NCBI GenBank assembly: GCA_012513915.1
Contig: JAAZBG010000306.1
Location: forward strand, 1 to 32,914
DNA: 32,914 bases
Source: Fibrobacter sp.
GTDB taxonomy: Bacteria; Fibrobacterota; Chitinivibrionia; Chitinivibrionales; Chitinispirillaceae
Direction: 5' to 3'
Part shown: positions 24,301 to 31,946 of the stretch, one piece after another
How positions within the stretch are numbered: the first letter of the stretch is position 1
Layout: each line of letters starts with the position of its first letter
Position numbers and translations under genes: made by a program
Notes under the pieces: generated by a model
The model's input: the letters and a program-made list of their open reading frames with translations, nothing else
What the model was told of the DNA's origin: nothing
Databases searched by the model: none

Positions 24301-25007
24301 ATTATACCTTTGAAAATATCTTTGTGTATGGAACGCTTCGACCGGTATTCAAATCGAATCTGATCGTGTGCCGCAATTCTAAAGAGAAGCCACTGGATCT
24401 GATAGGTGCCTGGATTCAACACCTTTTTTTAAACGCACTAAAATCAGACGATTATCCAAAGTCGACGATCCTGCTTTCAAGTACGACATCACGCCTGTTT
24501 AAACCAGTGAACGACCCGAAGCAGTATCTTGATATATTTCTTAAGTTCTTCAAAAATGGAAATATAAGGCCACTAAGATTTTTCCCATGGACATCAGCAA
24601 AATACGTGGAACAGTTATCTTCAGGGCGGGAAAAAGCACTTTTAGATGCGACTAAGATGTGGTTAGAAGGAACATATAATTCATCAAATGCTGAATCGGA
24701 AGACCGGTATATCTCGTTGTGTTTTGATGGAGAAGCTCGGCCACTGATACCTCGCCCCCTGAACACACGCGCACTAAATCCCCCGCAGGGGGACTTTGAA
24801 AATGAAGGACAGTCTAGTAGTGTAGTCTCTTCAAGTCCCCCTGCGGGGGATTTATGGGGCGAGGTGCTAGGGGGCGAGGTATCAGGAGCCGCAATATCAG
24901 GGGGTGTTTATAACACCTTAAACACTGAGTTTGAAGCGATTGCATCACAAATCCTGCTGCCATTGTATGATCATATGACTGATGTTAGTGGAGGTGACAA
25001 TGATTAA
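21357..25007 (+). CDS. recC: Exodeoxyribonuclease V subunit gamma (RecC)
   Basis: Scaffold and Chi-reading subunit of the RecBCD helicase-nuclease for double-strand break repair; it is a helicase-like fold without ATPase activity. The N-terminus is diagnostic (NLYTSNRIESLLPTLADII, then VVQSRGMEQWLSLEIA). The central ICLIGMNENVFPRR and RPRKGDRSIEIEDRYVFLE are conserved RecC motifs. The protein has 1216 residues against ~1120 in E. coli, and the excess is largely translated repeat DNA: heptamer-derived low-complexity sequence at ~727-772, a palindrome-derived stretch at ~798-822 (contains SPPAGDLGGVVSGG) and another at ~1129-1183 (SPPAGDLWGEVLGGEVSG). The frame is intact through all three. The start ATG 21357 has only a weak ribosome binding site. 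Its end overlaps recB by 8 bp, so the two are translationally coupled. Confidence 0.93.
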   Translation: MAFNLYTSNRIESLLPTLADIIRQPRKSIFQEEVIVVQSRGMEQWLSLEIAKLLKINAFCKFPFPTAFFNNLLQVDHTFKGDLIPFDPGLLTWRIFNLLPSMLDDPLFTQLKSYLVDNNDIKRFQLSKKIADIFDQYTMYRTDMIEQWEKNTGDHSWQMRLWQKLSIDIPAHRLHLKNKFINTLKVSKGHPDLPERVSFFGISSLPVFFTDMIEILAQFIDINYFLLNPCSEFWDDIISERELTQLNRKRKRLRKKAVDITTEHYETLNPLLSSFGTYGRDFLARLHGGNSDESYTLVTSESQSLLQQIQNQVVMPTEAISGIISPSDTSIQIHSCHSKLREIQVLHDFLLDSLNANPELKLSDIAVMAPEIGEYSVHVSNVFNASNGPQMQYTITDKTLQDSSPVSATFLEILALVNSRFTFTSIINILENEAVREKFNLSIDEILQIKNWLIETQINWARDPKHKESLNLPPTSENTWKSGIDQLMLGFVMPKLDFILYQGITGNDLISSSTSAETFGKFLTFYKAIENITVTLSKSYTLIEWVRIINSLISTFFNDNETTQSELSTLTRTTERLISYTQHIESTSQDADNKLVISFDVILTWLKGEVASIRISHGYMNGGITFCSLLPMRGIPFKVICLIGMNENVFPRRGNVMSWDLIANRPRKGDRSIEIEDRYVFLETIMSAREKFYISYLGQNEHNERVAHASICVEELVGYVRRMVRGKNSEARIQKPVVGSEEEEVDRIQNPVARSQEEEFSSQNPEASIQEVEIGLVRRHKLHAFNAAYFRDLRYSPKPRSLNTHPLSPPAGDLGGVVSGGKDTTPFSYNTRSYQSAVTLLNSKGNYDVKPFIIHDIPLPDDHKFEITINDLIKFYKNPSKYFLNNVLRMEFAYLQEAVDDVESFRLDNLESYDIRQQIFDAVYNSRGSEKELYNYYKVLNLLPHGQPGLIEFDTIFSDVQTFSRRVAEYTTTAQLENPDIDYTFENIFVYGTLRPVFKSNLIVCRNSKEKPLDLIGAWIQHLFLNALKSDDYPKSTILLSSTTSRLFKPVNDPKQYLDIFLKFFKNGNIRPLRFFPWTSAKYVEQLSSGREKALLDATKMWLEGTYNSSNAESEDRYISLCFDGEARPLIPRPLNTRALNPPQGDFENEGQSSSVVSSSPPAGDLWGEVLGGEVSGAAISGGVYNTLNTEFEAIASQILLPLYDHMTDVSGGDND
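23536..23671. repeat. Heptamer repeats inside recC
   Basis: Units AGAATTC, AGAAGCC, AGAATCC, AGTAGCC and AGTATCC recur through this 136-bp stretch with two phase breaks, belonging to the same family as the intergenic array at 17122-17191. Translated in frame they give Glu/Gln/Ser-rich sequence (e.g. SEARIQKP, SQNPEASIQE) between conserved RecC segments VEELVGYV and HKLHAFNAAYF. Confidence 0.88.
23771..23803. repeat. GC-rich palindrome inside recC, copy 1
   Basis: CCCCCTAAGTCCCC (23771-23784) and GGGGATTTAGGGGG (23790-23803) pair with one mismatch around a short centre. Downstream GCGTGGTATCAGGAGG continues the family consensus. In frame it reads LSPPAGDLGGVVSGG. Confidence 0.9.
24752..24905. 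repeat. Paired GC-rich palindromes inside recC, copy 2
   Basis: Two half-elements face each other. The left one (CTCGCCCC ... TAAATCCCCCGCAGGGGGA, CTTTGAA) is the inverse of the right one (TTCAAGTCCCCCTGCGGGGG, ATTTATGGGGCGAG), with a ~30-bp spacer. Each half is itself palindromic at CCCCCGCAGGGGG or CCCCCTGCGGGGG. The whole stretch is open in the recC frame, near its 3' end. Confidence 0.88.
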
Positions 25008-28000
25008 CGACCTAACAAAACAACCACTTACACCATTTAACGCAATAACATCACCCCTCTCCGGCAGCAATCTTATCGAGGCAAGTGCTGGGACTGGTAA
25101 GACATTTACTATCACACGTATTTTCATGAGGTTACTCCTTGAGAAACGACTCCCGCTATCATCGATACTGGTGGTTACATTCACCGAAGCTGCTACCCAT
25201 GAACTCCGCGAACGTATCTATCTCTATTTAAAAGAGGCTCTTGAGGCGTTTACGGCGGGCAGTTCTGATGACCCTCTTATCGGGAACCTGATTTCCAGAA
25301 TCACCCCCACAGATGCTATCGATACTCTGAAAACCGCACTCGCATCACTGGATACCTGCCCTGTCTACACAATCCACGGTTTTTGTAAAAAACTACTGTC
25401 GGATTTTGCGTTTGAAAGCAGTTCTACATTTGATCCTGATTTTATTAAAAGTCAAAGCGAGTATGTTAGTCAGGCAGCTCAGGATTTCTGGCGGGTTAAC
25501 TTTTATACTACAGCTCCCGGTTTTATTAACTACTTAAAAACCAATAAAGTATTACCGGAAACATTTGAAAGCATTTTCGATGATTACAATAATTACAATT
25601 CAGCACGCATTATACCTGACTGTACACCGGTTGATTACTCTCCTGTCGAAGCTCATTTACAATCACTTACCGGCCTGTTTTTCGATCAATGGACAACACA
25701 AAAAACAGAGATTATAGATTGCCTTAATAAATGCCAGCTTTCAAAGACCAGCTACAGTGATGCAAAAATTGTTGCGGGTGTAATTAAATTAGATCATATT
25801 GCTGCAAACGGATCTGTAACTATTAACGATAAAAAGTCACTTGAACTGTTCACACTGACAAAAATTAAAAACAGTTTCAAGAAAGGCTCTCAGCTTGTCA
25901 ACCATGACTTTTTCACACTCTGTGATGACCTTCTCGAATGCGTAACATCACTTGACACTCTCTACGAAAAGCAGCTTGAATATTTTTATAGTCAATCAAT
26001 TAGCTTTATTAAAACGCATGTTATTGATGCAAAAAAACGCAACAATGCGATCTCCTTTGATGACATGCTTAATAACGTCTATCTCACCCTGCAATCATCA
26101 CAGGCAGAGCTGTTCAGGGCACAGGTGCTGACAAAATACCGTGCGGCGCTTATTGATGAATTTCAGGATACCGATCCGGTACAGTATGGGATTTTTAAGC
26201 AGCTTTTTGTGGAGACTGTGCCCACGACAATACAACAATCCTCGCCCCCAAAATCTCACCTCGGCAGGTATTCCCAAGAGGCTCCCGCAGGGGGAATTGG
26301 AATTGAAGTTGGGACTATTTGTACAAACTCTTCAAGTCCCCCTGCGGGGGATTTAGGGGGCGTGGTGTCCGGGGGCGTGCATCCGGAGAACGAGTACCAG
26401 AAAAACTCTACGATCACCTTTTTTATCGGAGATCCCAAACAGGCTATTTACAGTTTTCGGGGTGCAGATGTTTTTACCTATCTTAGGGCATCACATGAAG
26501 TTGAGTCACATTTTACGCTTGATACCAACTACCGCTCGGCCCCATCACTGGTAAACGCCGTAGTACAGCTTTTTACACAGGCAGCACAACCGTTTTTCAT
26601 TGATGAAATTGATATCGCATCAGTCAAAGGCGGGGTCACCGATGCTGCAAAGATTATCGATAACAACCTCGAAATGCAACCGTTACAACTACGATTCATT
26701 TCAAACAAAAAAAATTCAACAGTGACGGTGATGAATGATGTTATCTGTGAAATTTGGCGGCTGATTGCCCATGGAACAATCGGGGTAGAAAAGATTCATA
26801 CATCACATATCGCAATACTTGTGCGCTTTAATAAAGATGCGTTCTACTATCAGAATGCGCTTTCCGAAATCGGAATTCCGTCGGTGATTGCAAGCAGTGC
26901 AAGTGTTTTTTCAACAGCGGAAGCTACCGACTTTTTTCAACTGCTCAGTGCAATCGCAAAACCGACCGATGCACTGATTAACGCGGTGCTTACCCTCCCC
27001 TTTTTCAATTTCAACAGCAGTCAGATTTATAATCTGTCAAACAACGTAAACGAGTTCGGCAAATGGCTCGCGCTCTTTACAAATGCTCAGGCTGAATGGT
27101 ACGCTGAAGGGTTCGGGGTGATGATCAACCGGTTCTTTCGGGATCTTGATATCGAACAGACAGTACTATCTCAGGTATCAGGTGAACGAAAGATCACTAA
27201 CTACTACCATATTAAAGAGTTACTGGAAAAAGAAACAACAAGTGGCCACGATCGTCCCGGCGCTCTGCTCGCATTATTATCACGCAAAATCAAGATGGCT
27301 GAGTTAAAAAGCAGCCCCTCCGATGATGAGCTTATCAGGCTTGATACGGATGATGATGCCGTACAGATCATGACGGTACATAAAAGTAAAGGACTTGAAT
27401 TTGATATTGTTTTCTGCCCTGATATCGGAATTGTCAAATCAGTGCGTTCAAATACCCGCAAAGGCGAACCGTGTATTGTACACGATGATCATGGAACGCC
27501 CTTATTTGTTATTGGCAAAAACGAGATAGAACAGCATGAAGAGCAATACAACAACGAACAGCTCGCCGAAAATCTGCGCCTGCTCTATGTCGCGCTGACA
27601 CGTGCGAAATCACTCTGTTACCTCTATTACGAAGATTCAAAGGACGCACAGACATCATCACTCACCTGGCTGCTGTTCAGCAACCAGTGTGCGGTAAAAA
27701 GTGTCTCATCACTGAACATCATTACCAATAAACAGCCAGATGAATTTTTCCTTGATGCACTTGAAAAACAAACCTCGCTAAGTGATGCAATTGCAGTTAC
27801 AAAGGTACCGGAGATCGTCACATCGGCGTACTACTCTGAAAAACGCACTGATGAACATGACGATCTTGTTGTGCGGAAATTCACCGGCAAGGTTGCATCA
27901 CCCTGGAGAATCGCAAGTTACTCCCTTCTCACCCATTCCGGGACGTCGCAGCCGCAGCATTTCGAGATGCAGTTTGATGAGCGTGAGATCGCGCTGAATC

Positions 28001-28749
28001 TTCAAAAAAGTGCCGCGGTGGATTTTGATATTTTTTCGTTTCCAAGGGGTGCAAAATCCGGAACTCTGCTTCATGATATTATCGAGGCTACGGATCTATC
28101 AGCAGAAATAGGTTCTGACACCATGGAGCAGGTAACAGCATCACTTGAAAAAAACGGATACGAAACCACCTGGACAACAGTTATTACCGACATGCTCACG
28201 ACGCTTCAAAAAGTTTCCCTTAAAACCGCTGATGCGACGATGACACTTGGTCAGATCGATAAGGAGCACTGCATCAAGGAGATGGAGTTTTATTTCCCGC
28301 TCAAACCCGTGACACACCGGGAAATACGGGCGGTTTTTGAGGATCAGCAGACGCTTTTTGGTGATATCTATACAGCGGAGGGGTTGAGTTTTGAGACGCT
28401 GAGCGGGTTTATAAAAGGTTATGTCGATATGATTTTCGAGCATGATGACAGGTTCTATATCATCGACTGGAAATCCAACTACCTCGGCAGCACATCACAG
28501 GATTACACCCCGGACAAACTCCGCAAGGTCATGAACAGCGAGCACTATGTTTTACAGTATTATCTCTATACGGTGGCACTTGATCAATATCTTCGGGTAC
28601 ATAAGCCGGGATATTCCTATAAGAAACATTTCGGCGGCGTTTTGTATCTGTTTTTAAGGGGATTGAGCCTGGAGGGTAATACCGGGATTTTTTATGACCG
28701 TCCGGATTTCGGGAAGGTTGAGGCTTTGAGAGGGGTGCTTTTGGGGTGA
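25000..28749 (+). CDS. recB: Exodeoxyribonuclease V subunit beta (RecB)
   Basis: SF1A helicase and nuclease subunit of RecBCD. Numbered from ATG 25000: Walker A ASAGTGKT (28-35), VVTFTEAATHELRERI, the motif II DEFQDTD (386-392), GDPKQAIYSFRGAD, VMTVHKSKGLEF-type motif V, and a C-terminal RecB nuclease with IIDWKSN (Asp1156, Lys1158). A ~50-residue insertion of translated palindromic repeat lies at ~413-466, between motif II and the GDPKQAIY motif, which are only ~20 residues apart in E. coli RecB. An upstream in-frame ATG (24982) is less likely, because GGAGGTGA sits just before 25000 and yields an 8-bp overlap with recC. No recD follows; the next genes are on the other strand, so RecD is elsewhere or absent. 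Confidence 0.95.
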   Translation: MINDLTKQPLTPFNAITSPLSGSNLIEASAGTGKTFTITRIFMRLLLEKRLPLSSILVVTFTEAATHELRERIYLYLKEALEAFTAGSSDDPLIGNLISRITPTDAIDTLKTALASLDTCPVYTIHGFCKKLLSDFAFESSSTFDPDFIKSQSEYVSQAAQDFWRVNFYTTAPGFINYLKTNKVLPETFESIFDDYNNYNSARIIPDCTPVDYSPVEAHLQSLTGLFFDQWTTQKTEIIDCLNKCQLSKTSYSDAKIVAGVIKLDHIAANGSVTINDKKSLELFTLTKIKNSFKKGSQLVNHDFFTLCDDLLECVTSLDTLYEKQLEYFYSQSISFIKTHVIDAKKRNNAISFDDMLNNVYLTLQSSQAELFRAQVLTKYRAALIDEFQDTDPVQYGIFKQLFVETVPTTIQQSSPPKSHLGRYSQEAPAGGIGIEVGTICTNSSSPPAGDLGGVVSGGVHPENEYQKNSTITFFIGDPKQAIYSFRGADVFTYLRASHEVESHFTLDTNYRSAPSLVNAVVQLFTQAAQPFFIDEIDIASVKGGVTDAAKIIDNNLEMQPLQLRFISNKKNSTVTVMNDVICEIWRLIAHGTIGVEKIHTSHIAILVRFNKDAFYYQNALSEIGIPSVIASSASVFSTAEATDFFQLLSAIAKPTDALINAVLTLPFFNFNSSQIYNLSNNVNEFGKWLALFTNAQAEWYAEGFGVMINRFFRDLDIEQTVLSQVSGERKITNYYHIKELLEKETTSGHDRPGALLALLSRKIKMAELKSSPSDDELIRLDTDDDAVQIMTVHKSKGLEFDIVFCPDIGIVKSVRSNTRKGEPCIVHDDHGTPLFVIGKNEIEQHEEQYNNEQLAENLRLLYVALTRAKSLCYLYYEDSKDAQTSSLTWLLFSNQCAVKSVSSLNIITNKQPDEFFLDALEKQTSLSDAIAVTKVPEIVTSAYYSEKRTDEHDDLVVRKFTGKVASPWRIASYSLLTHSGTSQPQHFEMQFDEREIALNLQKSAAVDFDIFSFPRGAKSGTLLHDIIEATDLSAEIGSDTMEQVTASLEKNGYETTWTTVITDMLTTLQKVSLKTADATMTLGQIDKEHCIKEMEFYFPLKPVTHREIRAVFEDQQTLFGDIYTAEGLSFETLSGFIKGYVDMIFEHDDRFYIIDWKSNYLGSTSQDYTPDKLRKVMNSEHYVLQYYLYTVALDQYLRVHKPGYSYKKHFGGVLYLFLRGLSLEGNTGIFYDRPDFGKVEALRGVLLG
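26236..26385. repeat. Paired GC-rich palindromes inside recB, copy 3
   Basis: The left half (CTCGCCCCCAAAATCTC ... CCCGCAGGGGGAA ... ATTGAA) is a decayed inverse of the right half (TTCAAGTCCCCCTGCGGGGG, ATTTAGGGGGCGTGGT), with a ~30-bp spacer. The right half is nearly identical to the copies in recC. In frame it encodes SSPPAGDLGGVVSGG. The insertion leaves recB open. Confidence 0.9.
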
Positions 28750-28897
28750 TGGAAATAAAGGTACTTCCTGTTCTCTATAAAACATTTTTATAATTAATCA
28801 ATGTTGGTTGCGGATTTAAACATCGTTTGTCTTGTTTACTTTTATTAATTCTTTTGCTATTTCAAGTTTATTTTCCCTTTTGATTTTTCCATATATT

Positions 28898-29947
28898 CTA
28901 ACATTCTTTTATATCAATCCACCCTTTGTCAGAAAGCACAGCCAATGCAAGTTCAATTTGCCTCGGAGAAAATTGTTTCTTTCTTTCGTTCCATGAATAC
29001 GTCTGCCGCAAAACATCCTCACCATTTTTTACTGTTTCATTTTTCACAATCCAATGTACAGTAGCCAGAAGTTCAAGCCCAAATGGAGATTCAAAACCTT
29101 CAACAAGATCAGCAACACGATCAAAATGGTACTTTGTCTTTTGATGTACTGCAAGGAATGTTGATGCCTTCTTATATGCTCCGGGTACTAACTTTAATTC
29201 TTTATCCGGTTTGTCTCCGCCATCAGCATATCCTGATAGATAATGTCCTTCAACTGCATTCAAAACGTGACGAAGGTTTTCTGCATATGGACCATAATAC
29301 CCCTTAGTATAATTTAACCGTAAATTTTCACCGCTCTCCTGAAGAAAATAAAGAAGTTTGTGAACTTCAATAAGCGTAATGAATGGATCAAGTAATCCCT
29401 CGAGGTAACGGTATACTAATTCAACTAACGCTGCCCGACCAGCTGTCATTTTTGGAACCCTGGTATTTTGAATTAATTCCTTTGCAACCGGAGTCCCCAA
29501 CGGTTCAAATACTACTACATTGCAATTAGGTAAATTTTGAAAAGTTCGTTCAATTAGAGGTTTTACTTCCATCCAATTCAAACCGCCAAGTCCACATCCT
29601 AGAGGGGGCAGGGCAATTGAATTTATTTGGTTATCTTTTATCACTTTTTTGAGATCATTAAGCCCCTCTTTGATATCTTCAATACGACTATCAGCGCGCC
29701 AGTGTCTTTTTGTTGGAAAATTAATTATGAATCTTGGATTAGTAAAAGATCCTGTTTCGTAAACAAACATTTTCCCAGGAACAACCTCATTCCGTTTGCA
29801 AGCAGACTCATACAGTTTAAAATTATTCGGAAATCTTTTTTTAAATTGCAGTGCGATACCGCGACCCATTACACCAACACAGTTTACAGTGTTGACAATA
29901 GCTACTACATCTTCTTTAAGTAAATCACCGCTTTTGTATTGTATCAT
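28898..29947 (-). CDS. darG: DarG antitoxin: macrodomain DNA ADP-ribosylglycohydrolase with DarT-binding domain
   Basis: Removes ADP-ribose from thymidine in DNA and neutralises DarT. Residues 1-155 are the macrodomain: GDLLKEDVVAIVNTVNCVG, MGRGIALQFKKRFP and LPPLGCGLGGLNW. Residues ~165-349 form the helical C-terminal domain of DarG proteins (LVELVYRYLEG, KLLYFLQESGE, YYGPYAENLRHVL), which in studied systems binds the toxin. GAGG lies 5-6 bases before the ATG at 29947. The gene starts 9 bp after the darT stop, the usual toxin-first order. It converges on recB with 148 bp between the stops and no obvious terminator. Confidence 0.93.
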   Translation of the reverse strand: MIQYKSGDLLKEDVVAIVNTVNCVGVMGRGIALQFKKRFPNNFKLYESACKRNEVVPGKMFVYETGSFTNPRFIINFPTKRHWRADSRIEDIKEGLNDLKKVIKDNQINSIALPPLGCGLGGLNWMEVKPLIERTFQNLPNCNVVVFEPLGTPVAKELIQNTRVPKMTAGRAALVELVYRYLEGLLDPFITLIEVHKLLYFLQESGENLRLNYTKGYYGPYAENLRHVLNAVEGHYLSGYADGGDKPDKELKLVPGAYKKASTFLAVHQKTKYHFDRVADLVEGFESPFGLELLATVHWIVKNETVKNGEDVLRQTYSWNERKKQFSPRQIELALAVLSDKGWIDIKEC

Positions 29948-29956
29948 TTTAGCCTC

Positions 29957-30601
29957 TTAGTAATACCAATCACGCCTCGTTTGCACCGGAGGTCGATGTG
30001 TAACTTTGTTGAGGATTTCTTTAACTTCACCAGCTTGAGCCTCAGAATAAACACCAATGTATTCGACCAGTTCCCATGGAAAATTTGCTTCTATTAAAAA
30101 TTCAGCCTGCTTCTTATCTCTGCATTCCACCCAGTTCAATGCATTGACCGCATTCCAGTCTATATTTGAAAGCTGTGATAAGTTATCGTAAGCATTGAAA
30201 TAATATGAACCTGCATTAGAATCAGTAAAAACCCAACGACGATGATTTTTATTTGCCCAGGAAATAGTTTGCATAAGATCCGACTGAAGATGAATTATAG
30301 GTTCCTGTCCACCATGATAATCGACTTCTTCATGATTAGCCATATAGAGCATATACAACATAATTGAACGAGGACAGAAGTAAAATGGTACACATTCTCC
30401 AACATGAAGTTCGGGATAGCAAGAAAGTGAAATATTGAGTCGCCTTTGTTTTATTTTCCCCATTCCAATTGTAGTCCCTTGTTGTGGTGTGCGAATGATT
30501 TCAGCATCACACAGTAAACCACCTTTTAGAAGAATGGATGACAACTTATCAAAGTGCACAATGTGATAAATCTTTGGATATGTAGGAACTGGTGAAGGCA
30601 T
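29957..30601 (-). CDS. darT: DarT toxin: DNA ADP-ribosyltransferase (DUF4433 family)
   Basis: Transfers ADP-ribose from NAD+ to thymidine in single-stranded DNA, stalling replication; with DarG it forms a toxin-antitoxin and anti-phage module. The N-terminus has the family pattern IYHIVHFDKLSSILLKGGL with the NAD-site His13. The CVPFYFCPRSIMLYML segment and the DKKQAEFLIE helix follow; Glu167 there is the expected catalytic Glu by analogy with Thermus DarT. The 214-residue length is normal. I chose ATG 30601 over ATG 30607 because GAGGA lies 6 bases before 30601 but abuts 30607. All key residues appear intact, so an active toxin is likely. Confidence 0.92.
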   Translation of the reverse strand: MPSPVPTYPKIYHIVHFDKLSSILLKGGLLCDAEIIRTPQQGTTIGMGKIKQRRLNISLSCYPELHVGECVPFYFCPRSIMLYMLYMANHEEVDYHGGQEPIIHLQSDLMQTISWANKNHRRWVFTDSNAGSYYFNAYDNLSQLSNIDWNAVNALNWVECRDKKQAEFLIEANFPWELVEYIGVYSEAQAGEVKEILNKVTHRPPVQTRRDWYY

Positions 30602-30618
30602 ATTCATTCCTCAATTTT

Positions 30619-30639
30619 ATTAGTAAAAAAGATACTAAT
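30619..30639. promoter_or_regulatory. Inverted repeat in the darT leader, candidate operator
   Basis: ATTAGTA and TACTAAT are perfect 7-bp arms around AAAAAGA, ending about 18 bp upstream of the chosen darT start and just ahead of its ribosome binding site. It may be an operator for autoregulation or a hairpin in the mRNA leader. Confidence 0.45.
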
Positions 30640-30829
30640 TATCCTCGGTTTTACCTCATCGCGTATGATATGAACTCTATCGTTAAATTAAGTAAAAGGG
30701 AACGGATGAGTCAATACGAAATAATAAGTAGGGAATTATTACTGTCCACTCCTCCTTTAATGCACACCTATGCATCCTCCCATAAAGCGAACTGATTGAA
30801 AAACTACCAATATGCTTACATTCACGCGT

Positions 30830-31285
30830 TTACTTAAATGCTGAAATATAAAATGTCTGAAAATTTACATCTTGATTCTTATTCCCCGCTACATCATCAG
30901 CCTTACTAAATCTAAGTTCATTCCAGGTAAATAAAGTATCAAAACAAACATTGTTATTAAGAAAAAGTTGGACGTGTAGTTTCGCATTATTATGAAAATC
31001 ATAGACATATGAATCGCTGCCCACAATGTATACACTAAATGTCAGCTTGCCATTTTGATTAAAAACAGGATTTTCTGCTGAAGGGTCAAATTGAGTGGAT
31101 TTAATGTCAATAATTGGTTCCAATGGCAGTAGAATCGCTGAACTATCAACTCTATTACAGTACGACCATTCAAAATTCCATTGCTTAGCGACATCACTAC
31201 CACAGGAAACAAATAGAGCAAAAAAGAAAAACATAGTCAACTTTTGCGTAGATCTAATTTCTTGATATTTTATACAGTTCATCAT
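30830..31285 (-). CDS. Putative lipoprotein of unknown function
   Basis: A 151-residue frame with a basic start, a hydrophobic stretch TMFFFFALFV and a lipobox (LFVSC, Cys at about residue 28) followed by Gly-Ser, so it is probably a lipid-anchored envelope protein. The mature part is beta-rich (KLTFSVYIVGSDSYVYDF, LHVQLFLNN) with two further Cys residues, and no family is recognised. The start is uncertain: two ATGs stand side by side and a third lies at residue 18, none with a clear ribosome binding site. It lies upstream of darT in the same direction, 229 bp away, and is probably separate from it. Confidence 0.6.
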   Translation of the reverse strand: MMNCIKYQEIRSTQKLTMFFFFALFVSCGSDVAKQWNFEWSYCNRVDSSAILLPLEPIIDIKSTQFDPSAENPVFNQNGKLTFSVYIVGSDSYVYDFHNNAKLHVQLFLNNNVCFDTLFTWNELRFSKADDVAGNKNQDVNFQTFYISAFK

Positions 31286-31946
31286 AATAGTTCATGTCTG
31301 ACCTAAAGTAAGTAGTTCTATTACATTTTGTAACTGTTAAAGGTTAAATCTCGAGTATTTCAATACCGTCTTCCGCCCAGTTTGCAACCCCAGCAGCATC
31401 ATGTAGTTTATTTCGTCTTCGGTTGGTAAACCATCGGTACATGTATAGTGACAGGACAAATCCTGGACCTATTGTTTTCGTAAACCTACAGGGTAGTACC
31501 ATCGGAGACATTTGGACTTGCCTTTGCATGCCTAACCCGGGGAACCTTCTTCACTGCTCTTCGACTACTATTCCATATTTTACCCGACGATCTTGAACCT
31601 GCAATTCGATTCGGTTTTTGTGAAATTGCCTTTGCAAGTTCTGTTGAAGTAGCCCCCATAACAAATAACGACCTTAGCTTATTTGAATTGGTTTTGTTTT
31701 CCAGTCATACCTATCGTCTGTCAAACTCGTGGCAATCCACACCGGAACATTTTTTTTGCATTAATTTGAATCTTGTAAACCTAAACATAAGTTTTCAGGA
31801 TCAATAATCAATGTTTACGTGAATGGAATTCTGTATTGATTCAGGTTTAAATTATATTACAAAATGACATATTTGACATCCATATATCAGTACACCAGGT
31901 CGCAGTAGCAGTATAAGCGTGATATCTTCACACGAAAGGAAATGGT
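31286..31946. other. Region with a degraded frame and the S9 gene leader
   Basis: About 660 bp without a firm gene. The left part has possible minus-strand coding remnants (31344-31659). The right ~150 bp precede the S9 peptidase fragment and contain TTGACA near 31874, with no convincing -10 box at the right distance. Confidence 0.5.
31344..31659 (-). pseudogene. Possible degraded gene: two overlapping minus-strand frames
   Basis: From ATG 31659 a 57-codon frame reads MGATSTELAKAISQKPNRIA and continues very basic, stopping at 31486-31488. An overlapping frame (31344-31529) continues with FTKTIGPGFVLSLYMYRWF and ends HDAAGVANWAEDGIEILEI. Both have protein-like composition and might be one frame broken by an indel around 31490-31525. 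Neither has a good ribosome binding site or a family I recognise. Confidence 0.25.

Noticed and set aside
23536..24905. recC as a pseudogene because of repeat insertions
   Set aside because: The frame stays open through all insertions, conserved motifs continue after each, and recB is translationally coupled to its end.
30592..30795. 67-codon plus-strand ORF upstream of darT
   Set aside because: It overlaps the darT start and leader on the opposite strand, with no family or ribosome binding site.
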